A stretch of DNA of 34,941 nt. It comes from Schoenoplectus triqueter (taxonomy: Eukaryota > Streptophyta > Magnoliopsida > Poales > Cyperaceae). This document shows positions 1 through 12,161 of this stretch, in pieces (position 1 is the stretch's first letter; each line of letters opens with the position of its first letter). Made by a program: the position numbers and the translations under genes. The notes under the pieces are model-generated. The model had not been told where the DNA came from and made no database searches. It saw only the letters and a program-made list of their open reading frames with translations. The DNA is taken from positions 1 through 34,941 of the forward strand of contig CAXKVV010001501.1 in assembly GCA_964058805.1 (NCBI GenBank). Reading direction: 5' to 3'.

Positions 1-23
1 CTTAAAATATGAAAAAGCTGTAG

Positions 24-158
24 GGAAGGCCTACTTTTTCAGTTTTTCCTATTGGCAAGAGAGTCCCACCAATCTTATTCAACAATGACCAGTCAGGTAC
101 TCAGATGGACTGCTACCAGGATTGTGTTGCTATCCAAGAAGGATGCCCAAAAGTATAA
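24..158 (+). other. Unassigned open stretch upstream of the WRKY exon
   Basis: From a possible acceptor (gctgtag, ending at 23) a frame stays open for 44 codons to TAA at 156. The reading includes PIGKRVPPILFNND and a Cys-containing segment YQDCVAIQEGCPKV. It looks more coding-like than its surroundings but matches no WRKY segment I know. It could be an alternative last exon of the WRKY gene, a fragment of another gene inside a WRKY intron, or chance. The rest of 159-435 looks intronic. Confidence 0.2.
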
Positions 159-435
159 AGTCGTTGTTGCCAGTTTTACACTGTCATGATTCTGTTTCAG
201 GATACAAATGGTTTATGTCCATTCAATATATTTTAACTTTTTCATCCTTTCAACTCTAGAGGTGTTATTGTCAATGTGACATATCAGTTTTCAAGTAGTA
301 AAGAATGATTTTTTTTTTGTTCTGTATAGAAAAACTAATAATATGTTCTGCAAATTGCTTGATTGCATAGAGGTTATGCTGTTAATATCTGTTTATTCAT
401 CTAATTTGTTTTGTTGATTATCATAAATGTTGCAG

Positions 436-1487
436 GATAATAGCAAGTCAATGTAGTACACCTAGTACCCCAGTGCTGTTACCTGTGCCGGTGCTGAGAA
501 CAGTCAAAGAACAGAAAATTATTGTGCAAAACTCAGGCCAGGTCAGTGATGGGTACAGGTGGCGCAAGTATGGGCAGAAGATTGTGAAAGGAAACCCTAA
601 CCCTAGGTATGTTCATTCCTCTGTTATCAATCTTTTGTTACAATTATCTCATCCATGCTTCAGTGTGTTTGTCATGCTATGCAGTAGGCATATATTGAAC
701 TATGGCTTTCTGCAAACACCTGAGCTCTTCACTGAGCTTTAATTAGAATAATTTCCTTACATTTGCTTTTTTTGTTTTTCTAACTGCAGATTACCCAAAC
801 TGAAGTAAATTTGATTTAGTTAATGGCTTGTCTGTTTGATCAGGCAATAGTTTTAAGAGTTGATTGCTTTATCTGTTCAGTTGATATGTACTATTTGGTG
901 ATTGCTTTATCACATTCCAGCAACTTAGCTGTTGTTGTAGAGTTATAGTATTTTTGTGGAGGTGTCTTAAAGAGTATTGGTCCTTCCTACTATGTTGTTG
1001 TTGTTGTGAAAGATGGGGAATTTAGGTTTAGTCTGCAAAATGCATTTCGATTGACCTTTCCCTTAACTAATATTCTGTACTCGGTTTTTATCTTTACAGA
1101 AGCTACTACAGGTGCACATTTGAAGGCTGTCCTGTCAGAAAACATGTTGAAAAATCTCCTGATGATTCGAAAAATGTTGTTGTAACTTACGAAGGAAAAC
1201 ACAACCATGAGCTACCATCCAAACTATTACTCGACTCTCCTCGCCCTTCAGTTACTACAAATCCACCTTTGCTAAAACCTGATGTGCCTTCCAACTCAGA
1301 CTCTAACCTTGCCAAGGAGGTTGAATTAGGAGGCGACAAGATGATTGAATCAGCACATACTTTACTGAGCATGGGTTGCAACTCTTCTTCTTCTTCTTCT
1401 TCTTCTTCTGGAGATGGTAATTCAGAGGGAACTAAGACACCAGCTTTAAAGGATAATTCTTCAGCAGTTAAGGTTGAAAATACTTGA
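436..1487 (+). CDS. Group I WRKY transcription factor, 3' end (C-terminal WRKY domain)
   Basis: DNA-binding regulator that recognises W-box (TTGAC) promoter elements in the nucleus. Two exons are clear: 436-606 and 1100-1487, with stop TGA at 1485. The joined frame gives 185 residues. It reads [15 protein letters not shown], then NPNPR, then after the intron SYYRC; the zinc ligands are C-x4-C-x23-H-x-H, ending in HNH. The intron splits the Arg codon of the PR-SYYRC segment, the conserved R-type intron position of C-terminal and group I WRKY domains. The tail is Ser/Asn-rich with nine consecutive Ser from a TCT repeat, and no further domain. Exon 436 starts with a split codon, so upstream exons, including the N-terminal WRKY domain expected of group I, lie left of the window. 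The domain resembles WRKY1/WRKY32-type proteins; the exact orthologue is an inference. Family assignment is very secure. Confidence 0.93.
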
Positions 1488-2748
1488 AAAAGACTCGACT
1501 AAAGGAATTTTGATCATGCATGTTCTATTGTTTATCATCTTGTTTTAGCTTAGTGAGGAGGTGAGTTAGGTGTTTATGTATGTGTGATAAAGAATTGATG
1601 CTGACAAACATTGGTATGGTCATTAATTTACTAGCTGATTAGTGGCAGGAAACCTTTCTTTTGTTTCTTTTCTTTTTTAATCTCATGATTAATGGGTGTT
1701 GCGTGTATAGAATCCTGTTCTAGTTTTTGTATACTGTATAATTTGAAATGATCTACTGGTTTTTAAGTACCAGGTACTGTTATTGTGTTGTCAGTGATCT
1801 GGGAGCCCTTGTTTTTCTGGCAATGGTTTTACACAATACAAATTTTGAAACAATGTCGTACCAGAAACCGGCTTGCAGCATGTTTGTTTGCTGAGAAGGA
1901 TCTCAAGCGTCTTTTAATCTCTTGAAAATTCACATTTAGTACGTATAATTCATCTGGTAATAATCGTTGAGATCAAATTCATAATTCTTAAATCTTTGGC
2001 CTTTTTTAAGTACCATTATATATGAACAATAAGATTTTTTTTAATATAAAATGAGAATTGTTTAATTTTATTTTTCAGTATGTAATAAGACACTGCTTCA
2101 TCTAGTTTCTAAAATTATACTCCTTTACTACTTTGGCCAGATTGAAAAAATTTTAATTTCCAAAATTTTAATTTAGAAATCCATTGTCATTCAGTGAAAA
2201 ATTATGATACCTGTATAGGTGTACTCAATGTTTGCGAGTGATTTAATTCTCATTAAAATGAACTGTCATTTCAAGATACAGAAAAGGACGAGATACAAAG
2301 TTACATCTCCTTTCTCGTTTTTTCTGACAATGCACTGCTTGCAAAGAGCTCCTACTTTTAATACTCTATCTACAGTTTAGCTTAAGCTTAGTATTATACA
2401 ACAAATTATTTATTGACCTAAAAAATGAGAGCAAGCCTTGAAAGTATATCTTATCATAAGACTGAAAGAAAAAAAATACATAATCCACCAAATAAGCAAC
2501 ACTATAACCCGAAATAGTTAATAAAACTGAAGACAACAAATTCCCAGTTATTTCCAAATAGGTCACATTATGTCACCATTAAACAACAAAGACAATAATC
2601 ATATGACAAGAGCAGAGTAAATATGTCCTGAACAAATAGTCCATTCCTCACAGTTACCTGAATACATTCTAGCAAGGATTATTTCAGATAAACAAAACAA
2701 ATATTAATGACTAGCATGCAACATCTTCTTCAAAAAAATTTCTACCTC
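1488..2748. other. Intergenic: WRKY 3' flank and terminator region of the next gene
   Basis: A+T-rich sequence between two convergent genes. The WRKY 3'UTR probably occupies the first few hundred bases. No convincing coding exon, repeat or RNA gene is visible. Confidence 0.6.
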
Positions 2749-3322
2749 CTAATTATCTGCCACTTTTACCTCTTCAGCATTCTCACATGCATCATGCTTA
2801 GATCCAGTCAGATGCACAACCATCTCAGCTGAACTGGTGAATGTAAAAGTGCAATTGTTGTTGTTGTTGCACCACCAGATATCTCCTTTCTTATACACCA
2901 CAAACAGTTTCCCATTTGCTTGAATCTTCATTGACAACCCGTTTGTGGGCATTTCTTTTCTGGCAACAGAATCCGCAAAATCACTTTTCAAACCTTTATG
3001 GACTTCAATGGATAAGAGGTGATAAAGATATCCCATTACCAGTTTTTGCCAATTGGTAACATAAACTTCTACACTGCTCCAATGGTAACCTTAGTTTTGG
3101 CATATTTGCATGATCAATTGGAAGGACCAAGTTAACCGGCTTGCCTCCAATCTCTAGTAGTTTTTCAATCTCAACCATTTTCTTTGTTACTTCAGACAGG
3201 ATTCTCTCCTCTTCTTCAAATATCTCTTTTCTCAGTTTCTTTTTCCATAATATTTTCTCATTTAATCCCCCAGCGGTTTCATCTTGAATCAAATTTGCAT
3301 CCAGTTGTTGATCTTTCTCCAT
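2749..3322 (-). pseudogene. U1/matrin-type zinc-finger-like gene, finger and frame disrupted
   Basis: Reading leftward from ATG 3322, the first frame runs 105 aa to a stop at 3005: a charged helix (KILWKKKLRKEIFEEEE, then ERILSEVTKK) that resembles the Arg/Glu-rich stretch of plant U1-type zinc-finger proteins. A second frame (3036-2749) carries the finger: WWC, five Asn, C, twelve residues, H-LTGSK-H, then an acidic tail. Normal fingers of this family have C-x2-C; here an AAC/TTG repeat has widened it to C-x5-C. The two frames are offset. They could be joined by a small intron, for example donor after CTAAG (AG|GTTACC, about 3084) and acceptor GCCAG before AAAAGAAATG, or a frameshift has broken the gene. 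No other feature lies close on the left. Role, if intact: RNA or DNA binding in the nucleus. Family call is moderate; pseudogene status is uncertain. Confidence 0.5.
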
Positions 3323-4580
3323 TGAATGGCGCAACAATCACCTGGAAGTTAATTTAAAATGAGATTGTTCTTGTGCATGCAATATCCTATTTAGACTGGC
3401 ATTTTTTTTTCAAAATAAGTAAAGTATAAATTGGAACTCGAATTAAATAAAGAAATTTGCATGAGATTTAGTACAGTAAATAGCAGCTTTATATGAATTT
3501 TCGCGTCCATGCTAAAATTATAGCACATAAGCAAATATGGATGCACAAACCATAACTTGCACTGCGTAAGAAAATAGAGATTTAGTTGGGTGGATGCATA
3601 ATTTTAGCCGTAAATAGTAATCAGATTAAAATAATTTATCGGGTTTCAACTCATTAGCTAATCGTATACTAACTAAAAAGAATTAATAATTCAACATACA
3701 GTCTTATCTAATTAAAAATTATCAAAATAATATCCTTTTATATATTGAAAATAAAAATATAATACTCAAAATGATAGATAATCAAATCGATCAAGAAAAA
3801 TTTCTCTATGAGACTTCGTATTTTGAAATATTTGTATAATTCTTTCATTATCCACGATATTAAATAAAGTTTTCTCATTGAAAACAATTTAGTAGGCAGA
3901 AATTAGATTCAGAAAGGACAATAATTAGACCCATAAAGAGTAGATTAGCAAAAACTTAACCTAAAAATATTATTTTTCGAAATTTAAGTACAGTAAATTT
4001 TATTAACCTAAAAGTACATAGTAGATCCGCCCCTGTTCAGACATACATTTTAGTAAAACAAAACTTTAAATGATTTTGCTCATTAAATTAACCAAGAATA
4101 TAAAACTTGAATTATAAGTTAAATTTCTCTTTCCAAAATTCATAAAAAGTGTGGGAAAATATAACATTTCGTATTTAGCCAATCTCAAATTCTCACCAAA
4201 AAAACCTTCTTCATCAAATAATAGCAATTTTTAAATCCATAATGATTGAAATAAGCTAATCAAGACAGTTCTACATTTAGAATCTCTTCCACGAACATAA
4301 TAACAACATCAATATCTAAAGATAATTCAAGGACTCTAACATTAATTGGTGATATTAATTTAAAAATTGTTTTACTGAACGCTTCACAGATTGGCTGATT
4401 GGGACTAAATTTAAGTAAAACGAAAGAGCATAGGAAAAAGAGTTTAAAACATAAAAAATAAATATCAACTCTCACCTCAAAATCGTCTTGCTCGCTGTTG
4501 TTTCTACAGAAATATTTCGCAGAGATTGAGATAAATAAGGAGAAAATGAGTTTTGAGCATAATATTTTTCACATTGAACA
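3323..4580 (-). other. Probable 5'UTR exon and leader intron of the zinc-finger-like gene
   Basis: On the minus strand a donor TTGAG|GTGAG sits at 4476/4475 and an acceptor TTCCAG at 3342, giving an intron of about 1.13 kb that ends 19 bases before the ATG at 3322. The exon right of 4476 has no ATG-led frame that continues into the gene, so it would be untranslated. A hAT-like terminus (4021-4035) lies in this intron. Transcript evidence would decide. Confidence 0.4.
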
Positions 4581-5241
4581 GCATTTAATGCCCAATATAT
4601 ATGCCATAAGCATGTGACCAGTGGGAATGTTCTGTTCCGAATTTACAGTTTCCACTTTTTCACCAAAAATAAAAACCAAGTTTCTATTTTTAATTTTACT
4701 CCTGAAATTCTTATATTCCTCCCAGAATTGAATTTTGTTATGTGGATTTTCTTTGACGGGGTACTTTTAGCGAAACACCAAATTATCGTACTTCAGCACC
4801 CAGAACCGTCAGATAAGCATCTCATACTTTATGAGAACCTGTTATTATACGAGATCATTTATTTGCATCACACAAAATTACCAATCATAAGTAAACATAT
4901 AGTTGAAAGTCTAATGGATAGTCAGTAATTGTTTTTTTACCAATCCTTATTTTTTTTAGACAATTATTCGTATTAGGATAATTTTAATATAATTGTGCAA
5001 CTTGAGAGATAAAAAAATTTAAAACATTAAAAATTACGATAAAAAAATTAAAATTGATATCTTTAGAATCATGTGTGTGATTCTCTCCAAAGATAAGTGC
5101 TGAAGGAAATCCAAATTCCATATTTTTCTCCCTTTTACAACGTTAATCTTGTTTTTTTTTTTTCTCTCTCTCTTTTAAAATTGTGGGCTTCACGCTAGAG
5201 ATATCTTATAACGGAGTAAATACGTTACTTGGAGCTGGAGG
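4581..5241. other. Intergenic, A+T-rich
   Basis: No gene recognised. It probably includes the promoter of the minus-strand zinc-finger-like gene at its left end. A 104-codon frame at 4614-4928 has no recognisable domain and low-complexity, hydrophobic composition, and is treated as chance. Confidence 0.5.
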
Positions 5242-5910
5242 TAGGGGGTGTAAATGAATCGGATATAGACGGATAATGATTTTCTATATCTGTATCGATT
5301 ATAATTTTTTAAATATGAATAGTCTAAATACGGATACATATAAAATATTCGATGGGTATCCGGATACGAATTGGATATCGGACAGATACAAATATGAACA
5401 TTGATATATTTCCGATGTTAAATAAAAATATTATATGTATTATTGAAAAATAATTACATACTATTTTTTGATAGAATCATTAATTATAAAAAATATATTA
5501 ATCATAAAAGTTAAATACTAATTATTATATTAATAGTTTAAATGTATCAATGAATTATAAAAAAAATATGATACATTAACACAAATTGGATATAAAATAC
5601 AATAGATTTATAATGTACACTAAAAATCTAATTAAAAAATATATTATAGAAATATTTTGAATATTTATTCGGATAAAATCGGATAATATCGGATCAGATA
5701 CCTTTGAATAATATCATATATTGATGAATAATAGTTAAACGGCCGGATACGGATAAGTAATAGACAAACTGTATTTTTATCTGTAAAAAAAATTCGAATA
5801 GAGGTACGCATATGAATATCCAGATATGAATATGAATCGGATAATTTTTACTATTTTTCGGATTACATTATAAATAAAATCGAATATTATCCCATCCGTT
5901 GACGCACCTA
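5242..5910. mobile_element. Non-autonomous hAT-like MITE, 669 bp (copy 1)
   Basis: The element begins TAGGGGGTGTAAATG and ends, read on the opposite strand, TAGGTGCGTCAACGG, an imperfect terminal inverted repeat. It is flanked by an imperfect 8-bp duplication: GCTGGAGG at 5234-5241 and ACTGGAGG at 5911-5918 (7 of 8 match), the size typical of hAT transposons. The interior is non-coding and studded with CGGATA / GGATAC words near both ends, as expected of hAT subterminal repeats. It shares this design with the element at 31990-32671. No transposase is present, so it would be mobilised in trans if at all. Confidence 0.75.
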
Positions 5911-5918
5911 ACTGGAGG

Positions 5919-7170
5919 AGAGGAGTGGAGAAAAAGAACTTGAAAAATTGGAAACCGACAAATTTAGGAGTGTCTTGATTGTTATGATGACTATAACATT
6001 CGGTGCGAAATAACTTTGCCAAAAGGAAAAAGTTTTAGACTAATTGATGTCAGATATGCTTTTAGTTTGGCAATCATGACTTAGATTGTAGAATTTAGAC
6101 TCTTGCGGGTTCATTTGACATTTCTTAATTTCAAAAAGTAGGAATAGTCCGATAAATTAATTTGTCAAAAGAATTTTAAATTAAAAAAGTAGAGTAAAAA
6201 AATGCTAAATCGGTATATTAAATTATAGATATATAGATTTAGTTATTGTAGAATAGCAATTATTATTTAATTATATTATATTATATTATTATATAATTAT
6301 TATTATATTATCATTACGGTTAATAATATTATGATTATTACTATTGTTATTATTATTATATTATTATATTATGATTATTTTTATGATTATTTTATTTTAT
6401 TATCATTATCATCATCATTGTTAATATCATAATTATCAATATTTTAACTATTCTGATTAACAACCGTCAAATAATATTTTTATTCTTTTGAATAGTCAAA
6501 AATATCACTATTCTACCGCTCTAAAACTATCACTCTTCCAAAATTATTTCTTAATTTGTCAAACGGAACTTACAGTTTATACTATAGACTCATTATTGCT
6601 ATTTTTATTAGAACTATTACTATTATAATTGATATTATTATTATTATCACTATTATCATTGCTATTAATACTATCTAATTGATTAATTTGAAGACTTCTG
6701 ATTTGGTTTTATTTCTGGCCTATCCATTTTATTTGGGACTAATGATTTTTTTCGTTGATGTAAAATATGCAAATATGTGTCTTTGACTCTTTGGCACCTA
6801 TGATATTAGTTCAAGTATGGTGATATTCAAGTCGTATATGTCCAATTTTAAAATGGATGAACCGTCTTGACATCTATGATGGAAATCTTACTAAAAGTTT
6901 CATTTGAGACGTTAACAGAAATCTAATATAATATTATGTTATTTGTAATTGTAAGTTCTTTGGAATAAAATAGCAATAAAAAAACCATATCCCACAGCAT
7001 ATGAAATATAGTGCCCGTTTTAAGAAAATGAGGGGATCCGAAAAATTCTGGAGAAACTAATTTATCATCAATAATCCTTGAATATTTATTTATTTTATAG
7101 ATGTTTGATGCATGTAAATCTAGAAGGTGATGGAGAAGTAAAGGTTACTTCTTTTCTTTATTTTGTAGCT
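5919..7170. repeat. Intergenic with two AT-rich trinucleotide tracts
   Basis: Imperfect (ATT/TTA)n low-complexity tracts occupy about 6255-6425 and 6595-6675. The remainder is A+T-rich spacer with no gene recognised. Confidence 0.7.
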
Positions 7171-7428
7171 AATCAAACGGGCCCATAGCGTAAGGTTCCG
7201 AGCCTGTTGGAGCCCGGCCCATTAACTAGTACAGAGTCAGAAACCGATGAAATTTTCTCTAAACTTCTCTTTTGGAGTTTTTATAATCTTAAGGGCTCCT
7301 GCACAAAATGTCTTGATATTTTATCACCAGTTTCAATTTTACGCGTGTGTCCCAAAAAAGAATAAAATTATAGAGAGTAGTTAGGGATAGACATTTCCAC
7401 ACTCATCTCCTTTTCACACCCCTCTCTA
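7171..7428 (+). promoter_or_regulatory. Promoter and 5'UTR of the YbaB-like gene, with site II-like boxes
   Basis: GGGCCCA at 7179-7185 and GGCCCATTA at 7216-7224 lie about 205-250 bases before the ATG. GGCCCA/TGGGCC boxes are TCP-bound site II elements, common upstream of plant genes for organelle and ribosomal proteins. A pyrimidine-rich leader directly precedes the ATG at 7429. Confidence 0.5.
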
Positions 7429-9636
7429 ATGGCGACTTCGGCTGCTTTAACATCTCAATTGCCGAAGGTTTCTACCTTTCCGGGCTTTCCCTCTTCTTCT
7501 CTTCGTAAGTGCACAGTAACTGGGCTTATTTGCTTTAATTCGTTTGTGTTTCTTTTCCCCCCGAAATGAAAAAGATATTTCTCCAATCCTGTACAATCTC
7601 AATACAGTAAGTTACACCGTTTTGGATCGTATAAATATCTGATTTCTTTGCGCATCTCTTTTAGGTTGTAATGGCAGGACCGATCGGGTGCCGTTTTCAA
7701 AATTTTCCCCTGTAAAAAGAATTAATTCTGGGAGATGCGTTACTGTTTATGGTTTATTTGGTGGGAAGAAGGACAACGAGAATGGTGGTGATGGATCCTC
7801 AAAGGTTTGCTCTTATTTATTTAATTTTACAGAGATTAATAAAATAAATAACCTCTACACCTGTGTATTTTACTGGTCAGCAACAACTACAACAATGCCT
7901 TTAATCCCAAATAAATTGGGGTAGGCTAGAAATGCCAAAAGAATAGAGATCAAATATAAAAAATCTGTGTATTTTACTGGAATTTCAAAATAATAGTACA
8001 AAACTGAAATTTAAGAAGAATGTAATGTTGTGCATCATTGCATATTCAGAAACATCATGAGGATGTTCTATGAAAAATTAGCTTGGATAATTATGTATTA
8101 GATAGGTTTATGGGTGATAAGTTTTTCTTTTGTGGAGAAAAGGTTAGTTTTTTTTTTGAGGGAAAAAAAAGGTTAGTTATTAGAATACTGGGGTATTAGA
8201 GTGTTCTTACTTCAACTTACACTGCTATTTTCCATAGGGCTACCTTTATTTTTCTCTGTGCCAAATATTCAATTTACAATGCTATTTCCTGCTGTATGCT
8301 TCGTAGCCTGGGTTCTTTGGAAACATGCAAAATTTGTATGAGACAGTCAAAAAGGCCCAACAGGTTGTTCAAGTTGAAGCTGTTCGAGTACAAAAGGAAC
8401 TTGAAGAGTATGTAACAGATCTCTTGTTTCTTTGTTTTAATTTCATATGTACTGTAAACCCATCAATTATCATCATAAAGCCTACACAATATCATCTGCA
8501 ATGTAATCGAGGGAAATCTGGGTTTCTTATGAAGAAATTTGGATTTTTCATGTTCTGTAGTTAGTGCGTGATTTACATGTTGATGTTTGCAGAAGGACAA
8601 TTTGATAGATTTTTATCTACATTGATAACAACTAGCAAGAGTAAATAAATAGTGGTAATATTTGTTTAACATTCAATTTGTAGAGCTGAATTTGATGGCT
8701 ATTGTGAGGGCGAACTCATAAAGGTTCCTCAGACTTATACTTTTTTATGGATTTCACTTTTTCTAATCTATTTTTTAGCAATTTGTCTATTACATGGTTT
8801 ATTAATTAATGGTTTTAGGTAACAATCTCTGGAAATCAACAACCAATACATACTGAAATAACAGAAGCAGCAATGGAACTAGGTGCTGAAGTAAGTGATA
8901 CTTGCTGTCTCACTTTATGAATGTACTATACTACAATAGAACTTACAATTTGGACTGCTTCACACTGCCCATTGTTACCTTCTGAATATCTTATTATGTT
9001 TGCTTTTTTGTTTGCTATTTCCGGTCCCAGTCTCTTTCTCAAACTTAAAAGTTAGTTCAGTGGCCTATATTAATACAGAGGTCATTTCATTTCATCTTAT
9101 AACTTATTTTTATTGACCCTTTTCTGTGGTTTACAGAAAGTCTCCTTATTGCTTACTGAAGCCTACAAGGACGCACACCAAAAAAGCGTGCAGGTAAAAC
9201 AATACTTTACTGGTACCATTTCTCACTTCAGTTGGACTGTATGGTTTAATTTGTTACACTATTGTATAGTACTATACATCCAGCATCCTATCTTTGCAAT
9301 ACAAATTAAGCCCAAATAGAATGACTTGACCGTTGTGCAACTCTAATTTCATTCTCAATTAGTAAATAGACCAACCGTTGTGAATGAGAAAGAGAAACCA
9401 ATGTAATAACTGATCGAGGAGTATCATACCAACTCTTGATCGCCATACTATTATTGCAAAAAAAAACTTGAACAGATTAATATGGAGTTATTGCTGTAAC
9501 CTGAGAGTTAACTTTTCTTTTGTTTCACATATTTATATGTGACATAACCTTGACACAGGCAATGAAAGAGAGAATGAGCAATCTGGCACAGAGCTTGGGA
9601 ATTCCTCAGGGTCTTGATCAAACCTTGAATAAGTGA
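7429..9636 (+). CDS. Chloroplast YbaB/EbfC family nucleoid-associated protein (STIC2-like)
   Basis: Seven exons: 7429-7504, 7665-7804, 8307-8407, 8684-8723, 8819-8890, 9137-9193 and 9559-9636. They total 564 nt, 187 aa, with all junctions GT-AG and phases consistent. Residues 1-50 are Ser/Lys/Arg-rich with few acidic residues, as in a chloroplast transit peptide. Then come LFGGKKD and the YbaB core from about residue 76 (FGNMQNLYETVKKAQ, VQVEAVRVQKELEE, VTISGNQQP, EAAMELGAE, EAYKDAHQKSV) and the C-terminal MKERMSNLAQSLGIP. Bacterial YbaB is a DNA-binding dimer. The plant homologue STIC2 sits in the stroma and acts in thylakoid protein targeting together with SRP54/Alb3. Length matches the Arabidopsis protein (about 180 aa). 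Very secure family call; the function is inherited from the family. Confidence 0.96.
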
Positions 9637-10952
9637 TTGTACTGATATCGAATCTATATATCTCCATTCCCCTCAATTTTGTAGTCGGTACTATTTGTAG
9701 TGCGCAAGAGTATTTTTTGAAGCTAATCTATCATTTCAAGTCCTTATTTTCTGTTCAAGTTGAATGATTGGTGCTATATTATCAGCCATACTGATTCTCA
9801 GTTTTCTCGCAAAGGAAACTTCAAAAGGGAAAGTGGGAGAGCACTGAACTTTTTTTTTAAAAGAAAATTATTATAATTAGAATCAGGAAGAATTTACATC
9901 TTGTGCTAAACCGTACACAATAAACCAAATAGAAATCAGAAAACCATCACGCTCCCCAGCAGTACAGAATAGACCCCGATTTAATACCAGCCGCACATCA
10001 ACAAGTAACGAATCATAAGACAGACGATCACCAATTAAAAGGTAACATGTCCTTTGCCAGAGGCAACCCCCTCCCCCTTCTAGGGGGGATGGATATATTC
10101 TGATTCTTTCTAGGGAACTTCTGAAGTGAAGGTGAGGAGACAATTTAAATAGAAGAGATTTTGCATATTTGTGATGGGAAAGTTAGAAAGTGCACTCACT
10201 GTTATGGGAAATTGGCATGTAGTTGTGCATTTCAAACTCAATGTTTCTATCGGAACTAGGAGTATAATCATCAGTCAATTGGCATTACCTTTTTTTTTCT
10301 GCTTGTACTCTCCTGTTCCTTTTTAGCTGGAGTATTGCTTCAATTGAGTGTAATTAAGGCCTAGTTGACGCATAGTAAACCTAATTGAATATTTGTTTCA
10401 TAAACTTGAAGAAAGGATGTCGAGAAAAATAGCTATCTTACTTCGGTTGGGGCATTGCTCAAAGTCTTATCGTGTCAGATACTGTAATGACATTAAAAAA
10501 AATGTTTAATTAACCAATTTTTTGACATTACATTTGTTGATTGTCAGTTATGAAGCTACATTAAATTTTCAACATGTAATGTTGTTAGCTAGCATAATAT
10601 ACAATATAAAGATATTTAAAGATTCAAACCAGTCTAATAAACTCCAGGCTTTAGTTCCTACTCTGCTCTAAAAATGTCACATTGGCCATGTTTCACCTCA
10701 AATAAGCTCGTTTATTGTATTTATTTGTTCTCACGACATGACTGTAAAAAGGTAAATGAGAACTTGAAATTAAGATATCCATGATCAAGCAAATCTTAAG
10801 AACAAACAATTGTTTTAATTTTCTTATTACAACACGTTCAAACAAAATTTTGGTACAGAAGCTGCACCATTGTACTAGAAAACTAAAGATTAAGCTTAAG
10901 ATCCCCTCTCTAAAGAAAAATAAAAAACTAAAAGTTCTCCAGGATTTAAAAT
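9637..10952. other. Intergenic between two convergent genes
   Basis: This holds the 3' flanks of the YbaB-like gene (+) and of the small membrane protein gene (-). About 9880-10145 is less A+T-rich than its surroundings and has an open 86-codon frame on the minus strand without a recognisable domain. It also contains a small hairpin, CCCCCT-TCT-AGGGGG, near 10074-10088. No gene is assigned. Confidence 0.5.
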
Positions 10953-12161
10953 TTATTTGAGAGATGGTTGGCCAGCAGAAAGTCGATCACTCCTAGCTTT
11001 GTTTGCCTTTTCCATGTAATCTTGGTGAGACTGATGTTTGGATCCTGTGTTTGTCAAATATGATAATGAAGATGTCAGGTACTAATTTTTAGGTTATATA
11101 ACAAAAAAATAACCTACTTAGAACATTCAAACAAACAGATACGATACAAGGTTTTGATTGAATTCTGGCAAGGTCTTGTACTATTAAGTACCAGCCTACT
11201 GTGGTAATAAATACCACTGGTTTGATCACTTTGTTGCCGTTTCTATATTTTCTTTTTGTACTAGAATTCATTGCTGTTAATCACATAACTAAGGATAATG
11301 GATTGATTTGGCAGTTGATGTTATCTTTCTATTTTATTTAAGAAAACCCAAATAATCCCCACCCACTGGATACAAAGCTTAAAAAAAAAAAAAAAAAAAA
11401 AATTGGAGGTAAAGACTTGGTACAATATTTTACTAGAATATAACAAGAAATGGATTTCATCAGTCGTTGAAGTTATGGTAAATGATTTTGTTTGAACATC
11501 TGGACTAGATTCTTCAAATAATTTGAGTGAATGAATCCACTCCCTGTTCATACCTTTATATAAATTAAGAAATAAATTGAACAACAAAATCTAGATGTTT
11601 CACCGGGTCAACTTAGCTTTAGTCCATTATTCACCCAACTGGTATATCAACATGTACATAACCTTAACTAATTATTCAACAGAGAGACACATATCACCAA
11701 GAACAGTTCAGTACAGTCCAATCTAGCACAGGCAAACTATCAAGTTCCAAACAGGTGTAGTTTGACATGCATGAGAAGGAAGCTTGAAAGCATACAGACA
11801 AACATACTCAGTATATTATCCAGATACTGGCTAACACAGAATTTGATTCAGAGAATAGACTCGATGTAAAAAAAGAATTGATAAAGGCGAGCGACCAGAG
11901 AAAGAGACAAAACTATGTTCAACTTTGCTCGGATTCTAATCAAAATCCGAACAGGAGCGGGCGCGCCGGCGGGAACAGGGGTAGAGAGAAAGAGAGAGTA
12001 CCTCGGTTCATGAAATACCACGGGACGGCGAAGATGGCGGAGATAATGGCGATTCCAGCGAAGACATGCTTAGGGTTTCCACTGTAAAAGTAATGGTCTA
12101 TCTTTGCTCTGAACCCTCCTCCGCCTACTCGGCCGCCGCCGCTGGTGGTCTCTGGCCCCAT
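10953..12161 (-). CDS. Small single-pass membrane protein, probably mitochondrial
   Basis: Two exons on the minus strand: 12161-12002 (ATG at 12161-12159) and 11044-10953 (TAA at 10955-10953). Donor is CGAG|GTACTC and acceptor AAACACAG|GATCC, giving 252 nt, 83 aa. Residues 1-16 are Gly-rich. A basic segment FRAKIDHYFYSGNPKH follows, then a transmembrane helix at about 33-50 (VFAGIAIISAIFAVPWYF), then a charged tail GSKHQSHQDYMEKANKARSD. From memory this matches a conserved plant family that includes Arabidopsis At4g20150, reported in mitochondrial preparations; the precise complex is not certain to me. A longer frame extends upstream but only through a GTG, so the first in-frame ATG was chosen. 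The intron (957 nt) contains a 22-base A run near 11381-11402 (T run in the transcript). The gene is divergent from the PPR gene. Confidence 0.85.

Noticed and set aside
4021..4035. GTAGATCCGCCCCTG, the inverse of a typical CAGGGGCGGA hAT terminus
   Set aside because: No matching left end or 8-bp duplication was found nearby, so a complete element cannot be delimited.
4614..4928. 104-codon open frame on the plus strand
   Set aside because: Hydrophobic low-complexity reading, no domain, inside A+T-rich spacer.
9883..10143. 86-codon minus-strand open frame in less A+T-rich DNA
   Set aside because: No recognisable domain, no ATG context or splice signals that extend it; treated as chance or an unknown fragment.
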